From an uncultured Oscillospiraceae bacterium (GTDB lineage: Bacteria > Bacillota > Clostridia > Oscillospirales > Oscillospiraceae): a DNA stretch of 64,000 bases. This document shows positions 1 through 8,417 of this stretch, in pieces (the first letter of the stretch is position 1; every line of letters begins with the position of its first letter). Position numbers and translations under genes: made by a program. The DNA is taken from the NCBI GenBank assembly GCA_944386985.1, contig CALXDD010000006.1, positions 1-64,000 on the forward strand. The letters run 5' to 3'. The notes beneath the pieces are model-generated. The model worked only from the letters and a program-made list of their open reading frames with translations. It made no database searches and had not been told where the DNA came from.

Positions 1-87
1 GGCCTTGGGTACAATCTGGTGGCCGGCGCCAACATTGCCGGTTTCAAGAAGGTTGCCACCGCCATGATGGAGCAGGGCTGCTTCTAA
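1..87 (+). CDS. gdhA: NADP-type glutamate dehydrogenase, C-terminal 28 residues only
   Basis: Only the last 28 codons lie in the window. The frame open from base 1 to a TAA at 85-87 encodes the tail YNLVAGANIAGF followed by KKVATAMMEQG. From memory this is the conserved C-terminal helix of hexameric glutamate dehydrogenase, which interconverts 2-oxoglutarate plus ammonia and glutamate in the cytoplasm. A strong terminator follows 26 bases after the stop, so this is the last gene of its transcript. The coenzyme preference cannot be judged from this fragment; the NADP call rests on resemblance to the GdhA tail. Confidence 0.8.
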   Translation, partial: GLGYNLVAGANIAGFKKVATAMMEQGCF

Positions 88-113
88 GGACGGCGGAACA
101 TCGCAGCAAAGAG

Positions 114-149
114 GAAAGAGGTCCGGGACAATGTTCCGGATCTCTTTTT
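114..149 (+). terminator. Rho-independent terminator after gdhA
   Basis: Two arms of about 14 bases (AAAGAGGTCCGGGA and TTCCGGATCTCTTT, with G-U pairs allowed) enclose a short loop and are followed by a T run. It sits directly after the glutamate dehydrogenase stop codon. Confidence 0.85.
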
Positions 150-550
150 GTGCGCTGGCGGGTCAAAACGGCCGGGACACGGCCGGGGGAATCGGCGCGG
201 AGCATTGGCGCCGGGGCCGCCAAAAACAAAGACAACGGATGGGGTATGCAGGCAAAAGAAGAAATCCGGCAGATATATGCACAATTTCAACCGGTGCGTA
301 AGCATGAAAATGCTTATTTTTTGTATCAATATTGGAAAAATTTACCATAACCAAATCGAATGCCCGCTGGAGAAGGGAAAATTCCGTCGGCCAATCGTAT
401 TTCTATTCGTAAAGACGCACCATTTCACTCCTGTATTTTAAGAAAAATTTAGAACAATTTTTATTTTATGTCTATGGTATAATATTAAATTGGCGCGAGT
501 TATCTGTAAAAAGGAAATCGCGGCGAAAACCAAAAAGGAGGCCTGCGGAT
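150..550. other. 400-base intergenic stretch before the RidA gene
   Basis: No convincing gene is seen. The first half is GC-rich; from about 290 it becomes AT-rich. A TATAAT -10 box lies at 478-483, but the region 17 bases upstream (CAATTT) is a poor -35 box, so the promoter call is weak. An AAGGAGG ribosome site at 535-541 belongs to the next gene. Confidence 0.5.
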
Positions 551-898
551 ATGGTCGAACGATTCGGGCAGGGAGTCCGGTATCATGACGTTGTAAAATG
601 CGGCGAATTACTGTTTCTATCAGGATTGACGGATACAGAGGCAGGAGATACGATTCAGCTTCAAGCTGAGGGAACCTTGAAAAAAGTAACTTCCATGTTG
701 GAAAAGTATGGTTCTGATCGGGATCATATCCTCCGTGCAGAAGTTTATGTACGGGATGCGTCGGACGTAGCGGGATTCAATGAGGTCTGGGATGCCTGGA
801 TCAATCCGGAAACATCCCCGGCCCGCTATCTGGTGGTCAGCCAATTGGGGCGGCCCGCGATTCGTGTCGAAATTGTGATCACAGCCGTGACCAAGTGA
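551..898 (+). CDS. RidA/YjgF/UK114-family protein
   Basis: A 115-residue protein of normal RidA length. RidA proteins hydrolyse reactive enamine/imine intermediates released by PLP enzymes, or act as related deaminases. The C-terminal part has the family signature SPARYLVV, whose Arg aligns with the catalytic Arg of RidA, followed by the hydrophobic strand VEIVITAV. The start is fixed by AAGGAGG nine bases upstream. It is a single-gene unit closed by the terminator at 959-988. It may be a true RidA or one of the Rid paralog subfamilies; the substrate cannot be told. Confidence 0.88.
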   Translation: MVERFGQGVRYHDVVKCGELLFLSGLTDTEAGDTIQLQAEGTLKKVTSMLEKYGSDRDHILRAEVYVRDASDVAGFNEVWDAWINPETSPARYLVVSQLGRPAIRVEIVITAVTK

Positions 899-958
899 TC
901 CGCGGAAGGGTCCCGCGGTTTGGAAAAAATCCGCCATGCGGAAAATACAATTTGGCGA

Positions 959-988
959 GGCGCCCGCAGGTACTGCGGGCGCCTTTTT
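959..988 (+). terminator. Rho-independent terminator after the RidA gene
   Basis: A perfect 11-base stem GGCGCCCGCAG / CTGCGGGCGCC with a 3-base loop is followed by TTTTT. Confidence 0.92.
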
Positions 989-1103
989 CTCAAAAGGACC
1001 CAAAAACACACCATGTTTCCCAAATTTCGTCATTATGAGATTCATAAAACTTTTTCGGAAAGATACAATATCGTTTTAATCATTTGGCATATATTTTGAA
1101 ACA

Positions 1104-1143
1104 TTGACACAAAAAACATTCTTGTGTACAGTTTTGTATACAA
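1104..1143 (+). promoter_or_regulatory. Promoter with overlapping palindromic operator for the GntR gene
   Basis: A TTGACA -35 box (1104-1109), a 17-base spacer and a TACAGT -10 box (1127-1132) form a good promoter. The perfect palindrome TTGTATACAA at 1134-1143 covers the expected start point, and an imperfect copy TTGTGTACAG at 1122-1131 covers the -10 box. Two such sites on a GntR gene's own promoter suggest autorepression. The same 10-mer recurs at 34387-34396 beside the second FCD-GntR gene. Confidence 0.75.
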
Positions 1144-1171
1144 TCATTTTTGCTTATGCGCGGTGAAAACT

Positions 1172-1807
1172 ATGAAAATTAGCGAAGAGATTGCAGAGAC
1201 CTTACGGGACGAGATTATTGCCGGGATCTATAAGCCCAGGGAGCGGCTGATCGAAGAGGAGCTGTCGGATCGTTTTTTTGTCAGCCGCACTCCCATACGG
1301 GAGGCCCTCAAACAGCTGGAGTCAGCCGGCCTGGTCACGATAGAGCCCTACAAAGGCGCTTTTATCGCAGATAAGGATCTCAATGAGATCCGGGATATCT
1401 ATGAACTCCGGTGTGTATTGGAGGCGCTGACCACTGAGCTTGCGGTCCCGCACGTTACCACAGATATTATCAACCAAATGCAGCAGGCGTTGGACCGCAT
1501 GGAGGCCTATATCGACGCAAACGAAAAAATGGGGTTTGCCCGGGAGAATGAGCGGTTTCACAACCTCATCCTGGCGCAATGTCCCAATAAGGTTGCCGTG
1601 AAAGAGGTTAACAGCCTGCTGGAGATGACCGCCGCCTTCCGGCGGCTTTCCTGGCGCACAGCCTCCAGTATGCGGGATTCCATGACAGGACATCAGAATA
1701 TCCTCAACGCCATCAGGGCGGGGGATGCGGAGGCCGCCGGCCAGTATGCCGCCAGGCATATCCGGCTGTATTTGAAGGAAAATCTAACGAATTCATCACA
1801 GAAGTGA
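1172..1807 (+). CDS. GntR-family (FCD/FadR-type) transcriptional regulator
   Basis: From the ATG at 1172 it encodes about 211 residues: an N-terminal winged helix (roughly 1-65, with recognition helix VSRTPIREAL) and an all-helical FCD ligand-binding domain. FCD regulators usually bind small carboxylates or amino-acid-like effectors and repress neighbouring uptake and catabolic genes. A GTG at 1163 or an ATG at 1124 would add residues, but 1124 lies inside the promoter, so I chose 1172. The gene ends 25 bases before the peptide-type ABC permease gene, so it probably controls that operon and itself through the TTGTATACAA sites. Confidence 0.88.
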   Translation: MKISEEIAETLRDEIIAGIYKPRERLIEEELSDRFFVSRTPIREALKQLESAGLVTIEPYKGAFIADKDLNEIRDIYELRCVLEALTTELAVPHVTTDIINQMQQALDRMEAYIDANEKMGFARENERFHNLILAQCPNKVAVKEVNSLLEMTAAFRRLSWRTASSMRDSMTGHQNILNAIRAGDAEAAGQYAARHIRLYLKENLTNSSQK

Positions 1808-1832
1808 TGCACTGGGAAAGGAGACACGGAAG

Positions 1833-2792
1833 ATGAAATTCGGCAAGTACGTTGCGCGGCGGGTGCTGCAGATGATACCGGTGATTCTGGCGATCATCTG
1901 TATCTGCTTCATGATTATCCACCTGGCTCCCGGGGATCCGGCCACAATTCTGGCCGGCGAGACGGCCGCGGATGAGTACATCGCAGAGCTCTCGGCACAG
2001 TTTGGACTGGATCAGCCCATGTGGAAGCAGCTGCTGATCTACATGAAGAACGTATTCCAGGGAAATCTCGGCGAGTCCTTTGCCGACAAGATTCCCGTTA
2101 CCACCATGCTGGCAGAGCGCATGAAAGTAACGCTGATGCTGGTGCTCCCCAGCGAGATTCTGGCCATCGCCATCGGCACCCTGCTGGGGCTGACGGCGGC
2201 CAAGCGGGAGAACCGGCTGCAGGACCACCTGATTTCCAATCTGTCCATTGTGCTCTACTGCATGCCCACGTTCTGGCTGGGCATGATGCTGATGCTGCTG
2301 TTTGCCGTGAACCTGAAGTGGCTCCCCACATCGGGCATGCAGAGCTTCAATACCACTCTCAGCCCGTTTCTGGATACCCTGCGGCACATGATCCTGCCCA
2401 GCGTCACGCTGATCCTCGTCCGAATCCCCACCTATTTGAAGCTGGCGCGGTCCTCGATTGTGGAGGTCGCCCAGGAGGACTTTATCAACACGGCCAGGGC
2501 CATCGGCTATTCCGAGCACGTCGTTTACCGCAAGCACGCCCTGCGCAATGCCCTTCTGCCCACCGTCACCCAGGTCGGCATGTCCCTGAGCACCCTTTTC
2601 AGCGGCGCGCTTTTGACAGAGACGGTCTTCTCCTGGCCGGGAATGGGCCGGATGGTCTATGACGCCATTGCCACCCGGGACTATCCGGTGATTATGGGCG
2701 GATTCCTGGTATCCGCCGTCATGGTGGTAATCGGCAGCTTTATTACCGACATTATCTATATGTATCTTGATCCGAGGGTGGTGGCAGAGTAA
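1833..2792 (+). CDS. Peptide/nickel-type ABC transporter permease, DppB/OppB family
   Basis: A 319-residue inner-membrane permease with about six membrane segments. It starts with the family N-terminus VARRVLQMIPVI and has the GDPA motif after the first helix. The cytoplasmic coupling loop ARAIGYSEHVVYRKHALRNALLP-type sequence (about residues 220-242) docks on the ATPases. GGAGA precedes the ATG. It is the first transporter gene after the GntR regulator and overlaps the next permease gene by one base. Family members import di- or oligopeptides; the neighbouring peptidases favour a peptide-like substrate here. Confidence 0.92.
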   Translation: MKFGKYVARRVLQMIPVILAIICICFMIIHLAPGDPATILAGETAADEYIAELSAQFGLDQPMWKQLLIYMKNVFQGNLGESFADKIPVTTMLAERMKVTLMLVLPSEILAIAIGTLLGLTAAKRENRLQDHLISNLSIVLYCMPTFWLGMMLMLLFAVNLKWLPTSGMQSFNTTLSPFLDTLRHMILPSVTLILVRIPTYLKLARSSIVEVAQEDFINTARAIGYSEHVVYRKHALRNALLPTVTQVGMSLSTLFSGALLTETVFSWPGMGRMVYDAIATRDYPVIMGGFLVSAVMVVIGSFITDIIYMYLDPRVVAE

Positions 2793-3619
2793 TGAGAAAG
2801 GTCAAAACATTTTTCAGAGATCCCCAGTCGATTATTGGGCTGATCATCCTGGCTGTTATGTTGATCCTGGCGATTTTTGCCCCTGTGATCTGCCCTGGAT
2901 CTCCCCTGTTTTCCGTTGGCGCCCCCCTGCAGGCCCCCGGCGGAGATTTCCTCATGGGAACGGACTATCTGGGCCGCGACGTGTGGGCCATGCTGGTGTG
3001 GGGAAGCCGGGTCTCCATCATTTTCGCCTTCGGCGCGTCTCTCCTCTCCCTGCTGGTGGGCATCGTTCTGGGCGCCCTGTCCGGCTATATCGGCGGCTGG
3101 CTGGACGATCTGATGTGCCGGATTTTTGAACTGTTCTACATTATCCCCCGGACCTTCCTGGTGATTTTGATGGTGGCCTTCTTCGGCTCCTCCATCGGCC
3201 TGATGGTCATTATCGTGGGCCTCACCATCTGGCCCTCCAACGCCAAGATCATGCGCGCCCAGGTCCTGACGCTCAAGCGCCGGGGCTATGTGCAGGCGGC
3301 CGACGTGGCCGGAGGCGGCAGGCTGAGCATCCTCTTCCGGCACATTGTGCCCAACGGCATGGGGCCGGTTCTCTCCAACTCCGTTTTGCAGATGGCCCAG
3401 GCCGTTTTGACGGAGGCGTCCCTCTCCTTCCTGGGTCTCGGCGACCCCAACCAGGCGTCCTGGGGCCTGATCCTCAACGCCGGCCAGCGGAACATCAGCA
3501 CAGCCCCCTGGCTGGTCATCTACCCCGGTATCGCGCTGGCGCTCCTGCTTTTGGCCTTCAACCTAATCGGCACTGCCCTGCACAAGACGCTGAACGTCAA
3601 GCAGACGGTGATGGAGTAA
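2792..3619 (+). CDS. Peptide-type ABC transporter permease, DppC/OppC family
   Basis: A 275-residue partner permease. An N-terminal helix, the conserved GTDYLGRDVW segment (about residue 54) and the coupling loop before HIVPNGMGPVLSN (about 185-200) are all typical of DppC. Its start overlaps the stop of the DppB-like gene (TAATG), implying translational coupling and 1:1 production. With the two ATPases and the lipoprotein at 6704 it forms a complete five-part importer. Confidence 0.92.
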   Translation: MRKVKTFFRDPQSIIGLIILAVMLILAIFAPVICPGSPLFSVGAPLQAPGGDFLMGTDYLGRDVWAMLVWGSRVSIIFAFGASLLSLLVGIVLGALSGYIGGWLDDLMCRIFELFYIIPRTFLVILMVAFFGSSIGLMVIIVGLTIWPSNAKIMRAQVLTLKRRGYVQAADVAGGGRLSILFRHIVPNGMGPVLSNSVLQMAQAVLTEASLSFLGLGDPNQASWGLILNAGQRNISTAPWLVIYPGIALALLLLAFNLIGTALHKTLNVKQTVME

Positions 3620-3631
3620 GGGGGGAACAGT

Positions 3632-4609
3632 ATGCTGCTTGAAGTAAAGAATTTATGCGTAGATTTCAAGGTCGGGAAACAGACCCTCCGGGCGGTCAAC
3701 GACGTCAGCTTTTCCCTGGGGGAAAGGGACAGCCTGGGCCTGGTGGGAGAGTCCGGCTGCGGCAAGTCCACAACGGCCTTTGCCCTGATGCGGCTGCTGG
3801 CCAAAAACGGCAGGATCGCGGGAGGACAGGTCCTCCTGAACGGACTGGACCTGGCCTCGGCGCCCTATGACGAGATCCGCAAGGTCCGCTGGAAGGACAT
3901 TGCCATCATTTTCCAGAACGCCATGACCGCTCTCAACCCGGTGCAGAAGATCGGCAACCAGCTGGTCAACGCCCTTCAGGAGCATGAGAATGTGTCCCGG
4001 AAGGAGGCCATCGAGCGGGCGGAGTACCTGTTTGAGCGGGTGGGAATCGCTAAGTCCCGACTGATGCAGTATCCCCACGAGTTTTCCGGCGGCATGAAGC
4101 AGAGAGCCGTTATCGCGCTGGCCCTTATCTGCAAGCCAAAGATCCTCATTGCCGACGAGCCCACCACGGCTCTGGATGTGGTGGCCCAGCGGCAGGTCAT
4201 TGAGCTGCTGGCGGGACTTCAGGATGAGTTTCACATCAGCATTATCATGATCTCCCATGATATCTCCGCCGTGGCGGAGGCCTGCAGCCACATCGCGGTG
4301 ATGTACGGCGGCGAGATCATGGAGATGGGAAATTCCAAAGACGTACTGATCCGCAACAACCACCCCTACACCCATGCTCTGGTGGGTTCCTTCCCATCAC
4401 TGCACAAGCCGCTGTCCGCGCTGATGCAGATTCCGGGCGGCGCGCCCAACCTGGCGGACATGCCCGTGGGCTGTCCGTTCTCCCCCAGATGCCCCTACGC
4501 TACGGATCTGTGCCGGGAGAAGAAGCCTCCCATGCGCCAGGTACGGCTGGGAAAGCTGTGCAAGTGCCACTATGCGGAAGAGCTTGATTTTAATCGGAAG
4601 GAAGGTTAG
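3632..4609 (+). CDS. Peptide-type ABC transporter ATPase, DppD/OppD family
   Basis: A 325-residue ATPase. Walker A GESGCGKST is at about residues 40-48, the signature FSGGMKQR at about 150, and Walker B ILIADEPTTALD at about 170. The C-terminal oligopeptide-transporter extension has the cysteine motif CPFSPRCPY. A GGGGGAA ribosome site precedes the ATG. It pairs with the next gene as the two-ATPase engine of the importer. Confidence 0.93.
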   Translation: MLLEVKNLCVDFKVGKQTLRAVNDVSFSLGERDSLGLVGESGCGKSTTAFALMRLLAKNGRIAGGQVLLNGLDLASAPYDEIRKVRWKDIAIIFQNAMTALNPVQKIGNQLVNALQEHENVSRKEAIERAEYLFERVGIAKSRLMQYPHEFSGGMKQRAVIALALICKPKILIADEPTTALDVVAQRQVIELLAGLQDEFHISIIMISHDISAVAEACSHIAVMYGGEIMEMGNSKDVLIRNNHPYTHALVGSFPSLHKPLSALMQIPGGAPNLADMPVGCPFSPRCPYATDLCREKKPPMRQVRLGKLCKCHYAEELDFNRKEG

Positions 4610-4612
4610 AGC

Positions 4613-5623
4613 ATGAGCGACATGGTGTTGGACAACCTTTCCAAACAATATGTGCTGAAGGCCGGCTTTTTCAAGCAGCTCTCCGGCAAGGCCGGCGTGG
4701 TCAGCGCGGTGGACCAGGTCAGCTTTCAGATGGAGGAGGGCGAGATCGTCGGCCTGGTGGGCGAGTCCGGCTGCGGGAAGACCACGCTGGGCAAGATGCT
4801 GCTGAAGATTGAGGACATCACCTCCGGCAAGGCCTATATTGATGGAACTGATATTGCCGCCGTAAGGGGGCGGAAGAATATCCTGGAGTTTCGCAAGAAG
4901 GTCCAGATGATTTTCCAGGACCCCTACGACTCCCTGGACCCCAAGTTCACCATTCGGGAGATCGTGGCGGAGCCCCTCAAATCTCTGAAGATCTGCCAAT
5001 CCGCTGAGGAGATCCATAAGCGGGTGGAGGATACGCTGCGGCTGGTGGAGCTGACGCCGGTGGAGCTGTACGCCGACCGCTATCCCCACCAGCTCTCCGG
5101 CGGCCAGCGCCAGCGTGTGGCCATTGCCAGGGCACTGGTATCCAATCCGGAGTTCATTATTGCCGACGAGCCGGTGTCCATGCTGGACGTATCTCTCCGG
5201 GCAGGCGTTTTAAACCTGCTGCAGAAGCTCAACCGGGAGCGGGGGATCGGCGTGCTGCTTATCACCCACGACCTGGCCACCGCCCGTTTTTTGTGCAACC
5301 GGATCGTGGTGATGTATCTGGGACGGTTTGTGGAGATCACAGATCCCTCCTCCCTTGTGGAGGATGCGGTCCATCCCTATACCCAGCTGCTGATCTCCTC
5401 CGCGCCGGATCTGTTTGCGGACACCAGCAACCGCATCAAGGTGGAGGGCGAGGCGGCCAGCGCGGTGGCTCCGCCCCAGGGGTGCCGCTTCTACCCCAGG
5501 TGCCCCTACACCCGGGACATCTGCACCCGGGAGGTTCCCCAGCTCACCGAGATCAAACCCAGGCACTTTGTGGCGTGCCATAAAACATCCCCGGATTTCA
5601 TCAAGGCGGAAGCAGCCCGATGA
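4613..5623 (+). CDS. Peptide-type ABC transporter ATPase, DppF/OppF family
   Basis: A 336-residue ATPase starting three bases after the DppD-like stop. It has Walker A GESGCGKTT, signature LSGGQRQR, Walker B IADEPVSMLD and the C-terminal motif CRFYPRCPYTRDIC. In the Walker B region VSMLD replaces the usual TSALD, a variant often seen in this subfamily. It completes the cytoplasmic half of the peptide importer. Confidence 0.93.
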   Translation: MSDMVLDNLSKQYVLKAGFFKQLSGKAGVVSAVDQVSFQMEEGEIVGLVGESGCGKTTLGKMLLKIEDITSGKAYIDGTDIAAVRGRKNILEFRKKVQMIFQDPYDSLDPKFTIREIVAEPLKSLKICQSAEEIHKRVEDTLRLVELTPVELYADRYPHQLSGGQRQRVAIARALVSNPEFIIADEPVSMLDVSLRAGVLNLLQKLNRERGIGVLLITHDLATARFLCNRIVVMYLGRFVEITDPSSLVEDAVHPYTQLLISSAPDLFADTSNRIKVEGEAASAVAPPQGCRFYPRCPYTRDICTREVPQLTEIKPRHFVACHKTSPDFIKAEAAR

Positions 5624-5625
5624 AA

Positions 5626-5639
5626 TATATAGCTATATA
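5626..5639. repeat. Perfect 14-base AT palindrome before the dipeptidase gene
   Basis: TATATAGCTATATA reads the same on both strands and ends directly against the AAGGAGAG ribosome site of the next gene. It could be an operator or a small hairpin near the ribosome site, or simply AT-rich chance sequence in GC-rich DNA. Confidence 0.4.
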
Positions 5640-5653
5640 AAGGAGAGATATAC

Positions 5654-6691
5654 GTGAAACCGATCACCCTGACCAAAGCCCAAGAAGAGAGAGCAAAGGA
5701 ACTCCATGATAAATACCTGTTTATTGACTGCCTGTGCGGCAACCTGATCAATCCTGAGCCGCCGGAGCGGGACGGCGTGACCTACCTGCAGCGGGTGCTC
5801 CAGTCGGGCGCCAACGTGCAGAGCATCACACTCTCCTCCCCTCAGGCCAGCTTTGAGGGCGTCCTGAAGGATATGTACGGCTATTACAACCTCTTCAAGT
5901 ACTATCCTGACAAGGTCATGCAGATCAAGACCGTTGAGGATATTGAGACAGCCAAGAAGACCGGCAAGCTGGGCGTCATTTTCAGCCTCCAGAACTCCGC
6001 CGCCATGGGTCAGGACTTCTACAAGTGGTCCATCATGGCGGAGCTGGGCCTGAAGATCTGCCAGCTGACCTATATGGAGCCCAACCTGTACGGCAGCGGC
6101 TGCCTGGACAAGGCCAACGGCGGCCTTACCTACTGGGGCGAGCAGGCCATCCGTGAGATGAACCGGCAGGGCATCGTGGTGGACCTGTCCCATGTGGGCG
6201 AGCGCACCAGCCTGGAGGCCATTGACTACAGCAGCAAGCCCTGCATCTTCAGCCACTCCAACTCCCTGACCGTCTGCTCCTCCTCCAACCGCAACCTGAC
6301 GGACGAGATGATCAAAAACTGCGCGGACAAGGGCGGCGTCATCTGCCTCAACGCCCACGGCTTCGTCTGCCACAAGGAGGTGGGCGTCCAGGGCACTCTG
6401 GAGGACTACATGGCCCACTTTGAGTACCTCGGCAACCTGGTGGGCGCCGACCACATCGGCATCGGCACGGACATCTATGAGTATTACACCAAGCAGTACT
6501 GGGAGTGCAAGACCAAGCTCTTGTACAACAGCCCCTGGTTCTTCGAGACGGTGTTCAACCGGGATGTTCAGCGTGTGGATCAGTACATCAACATTACCAG
6601 AGGACTGGTTGCCCTCGGGTTCTCTGATAATGACATAGAGAAGATCCTCGGCGGAAACCTGCTGCGGGTCTTCAAAGAAATCTGGAAGTAA
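5654..6691 (+). CDS. M19-family (renal dipeptidase-like) protein with an altered metal site
   Basis: 345 residues starting at GTG behind AAGGAGAG. The fold signature is clear: DLSHVGERT (about residue 178) and IFSHSNS (about 199) supply the two conserved histidines of membrane-dipeptidase-type amidohydrolases. The usual N-terminal DxHxD metal motif is replaced by IDCLCGNL, and the bridging Glu position reads FSLQNSA. From memory a subgroup of M19 proteins carries the same QNT/QNS variation, so this may bind one metal only or act on another substrate. Its place between the ABC importer and its binding protein suggests action on imported dipeptide-like compounds. Confidence 0.85.
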   Translation: MKPITLTKAQEERAKELHDKYLFIDCLCGNLINPEPPERDGVTYLQRVLQSGANVQSITLSSPQASFEGVLKDMYGYYNLFKYYPDKVMQIKTVEDIETAKKTGKLGVIFSLQNSAAMGQDFYKWSIMAELGLKICQLTYMEPNLYGSGCLDKANGGLTYWGEQAIREMNRQGIVVDLSHVGERTSLEAIDYSSKPCIFSHSNSLTVCSSSNRNLTDEMIKNCADKGGVICLNAHGFVCHKEVGVQGTLEDYMAHFEYLGNLVGADHIGIGTDIYEYYTKQYWECKTKLLYNSPWFFETVFNRDVQRVDQYINITRGLVALGFSDNDIEKILGGNLLRVFKEIWK

Positions 6692-6703
6692 AGGAGATTG
6701 GTT

Positions 6704-8353
6704 ATGAAAAAAACGCTCGCATTACTGCTCGCCCTAATGATGACGCTGTCACTGGCGGCCTGCGGCGGCAACACCGCGGAAAATGCCGGGAACGGCGGCA
6801 ATGATGCCCAGGGCGCCACGCCCCCCTCCGGTGACGGACACTACTACGGCGGAACGCTGGTGGTGGCCACCGCCCTGGAGCCCACCTTCTATCAGACCAA
6901 TTATCAGTGGGACGGCGGCGTCGTATATATCAGCCACAACATCCTCTCCAAGCTCTGCGCCTGGGATGAGGACACCAAGACCATCTATCCCGATCTGGCG
7001 GAGTCCTGGGAGTCCTCCGACGATCTGATGACCTGGACCTTCCATCTGCGTCAGGGCGTCAAGTGGCACGACGGCGAGCCCTTTACCTCTGCGGACGTCA
7101 AGTGGACCATTGAGAACATCCTGGAGTACGGCGACCAGGCTTACACCTACAACTATGTCAAGATGGTGGAGTCTGTGGAGGCCCCTGACGACTACACGGT
7201 GGTGTTCCACATGTCCGCTCCCTGCGGCACCTTTGTGGAGAGCGTCGGCGACTACCAGGGGCCCGACATCCTGCCCGCCCACATCTATGAGGGCACGGAC
7301 CCCTATACCAACCCCGCCAACCAGAACCCCATCGGCACCGGCCCCTTCAAGTTTGTGGAGGCGGAGCTGGGCAACTACTGCCGCCTGGAGGCCAATCCCG
7401 ACTACTACGGCGACGGTCCCTACCTGGATGAGATCATCTACAGCTTCATTCCCGATGTGACCACCGCCACCACCTCCCTGGAGGCCGGCGAGGTGGGCTG
7501 GATGACCGCGACGCCCTCCTTTGCCGAGGCGGACCGCCTTGCCGGCGTGGACGGCATCACCGTGGACACCCAGGCGACCAACATCGTTCAGTGGACCCAG
7601 TTCAACCTCAGTGAGGACGCCGACCGTCCCTACATCTCCGATGTCCGGGTGAGAGAGGCCATCTGCTGGGCCATCGACAACCAGAGCATTGCCGACATCC
7701 TCTATCTGGGCTATGTGGATCCCTGCGACAACTGGTACACCTCCACGGTGGAGTGGGCGGTGAACCGCGACGTGGAGTATCCCGGCTACGACGTGGACAA
7801 GGCCAACCAGATCCTGGACGACGCCGGCTATGAGCGGGGCAGCGACGGCTACCGCTTTGAGCTGACCTACCGCAGCTTCACCACCTCCATCTTCGGCACC
7901 ACCGACATCCCCACCCTGGTGGCCCAGTATCTGGACGCCGTGGGCATCAAGCTGAACGTGGAGCGCTATGAGTGGGCTGTCCGCGCGGAGTATCTGGATG
8001 AGAATCTGGATTGGGATATGTGCTCCGCCGGCGGCGCCCGTGGCCCCGACCCCAGCTCTTACGCCAATGTGTGGAACTACTCCACCTCCAACAAGAGCCG
8101 TTACTACAACGAGGAAGTGATGAATCTCTTTGACGAGGGCACCAAGTATGCCACCCAGGAGGAGAGAGCTCCCTACTACAAGGAGATCCAGGAGTATTTC
8201 GCTACCGACATCCCCTGCTATAACTACGTTGAGTACGCCTATGTCCGTCCCCACAGCTCGGAATACATCAATTTCTTCTGGAATGAAGGCTGCGGAAACG
8301 CTGCAGACCACATGCTCAACACCGTTGAGTGGACCGGCGGCGAGTACCGTTGA
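6704..8353 (+). CDS. Extracytoplasmic solute-binding lipoprotein, family 5 (DppA/OppA type)
   Basis: 549 residues from the ATG at 6704, placed nine bases after AAGGAG; a TTG at 6698 is inside the spacer and unlikely. A short basic N-terminus, a hydrophobic helix and the lipobox LAAC (Cys about residue 20) give a membrane-anchored lipoprotein. The mature part has the family 5 features TWTFHLRQGVKWHDGEPF and ADVKWTIENI (about residues 105-130). It captures substrate for the importer encoded at 1833-5623. Being last among the transporter genes, after the dipeptidase, is slightly unusual. Confidence 0.93.
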   Translation: MKKTLALLLALMMTLSLAACGGNTAENAGNGGNDAQGATPPSGDGHYYGGTLVVATALEPTFYQTNYQWDGGVVYISHNILSKLCAWDEDTKTIYPDLAESWESSDDLMTWTFHLRQGVKWHDGEPFTSADVKWTIENILEYGDQAYTYNYVKMVESVEAPDDYTVVFHMSAPCGTFVESVGDYQGPDILPAHIYEGTDPYTNPANQNPIGTGPFKFVEAELGNYCRLEANPDYYGDGPYLDEIIYSFIPDVTTATTSLEAGEVGWMTATPSFAEADRLAGVDGITVDTQATNIVQWTQFNLSEDADRPYISDVRVREAICWAIDNQSIADILYLGYVDPCDNWYTSTVEWAVNRDVEYPGYDVDKANQILDDAGYERGSDGYRFELTYRSFTTSIFGTTDIPTLVAQYLDAVGIKLNVERYEWAVRAEYLDENLDWDMCSAGGARGPDPSSYANVWNYSTSNKSRYYNEEVMNLFDEGTKYATQEERAPYYKEIQEYFATDIPCYNYVEYAYVRPHSSEYINFFWNEGCGNAADHMLNTVEWTGGEYR

Positions 8354-8417
8354 TTTCTGCCGCTCCACATAAAACTCGAGGGCAGACGGCAGGATCTGTG
8401 GGAAAGAAGGAGTCAAT

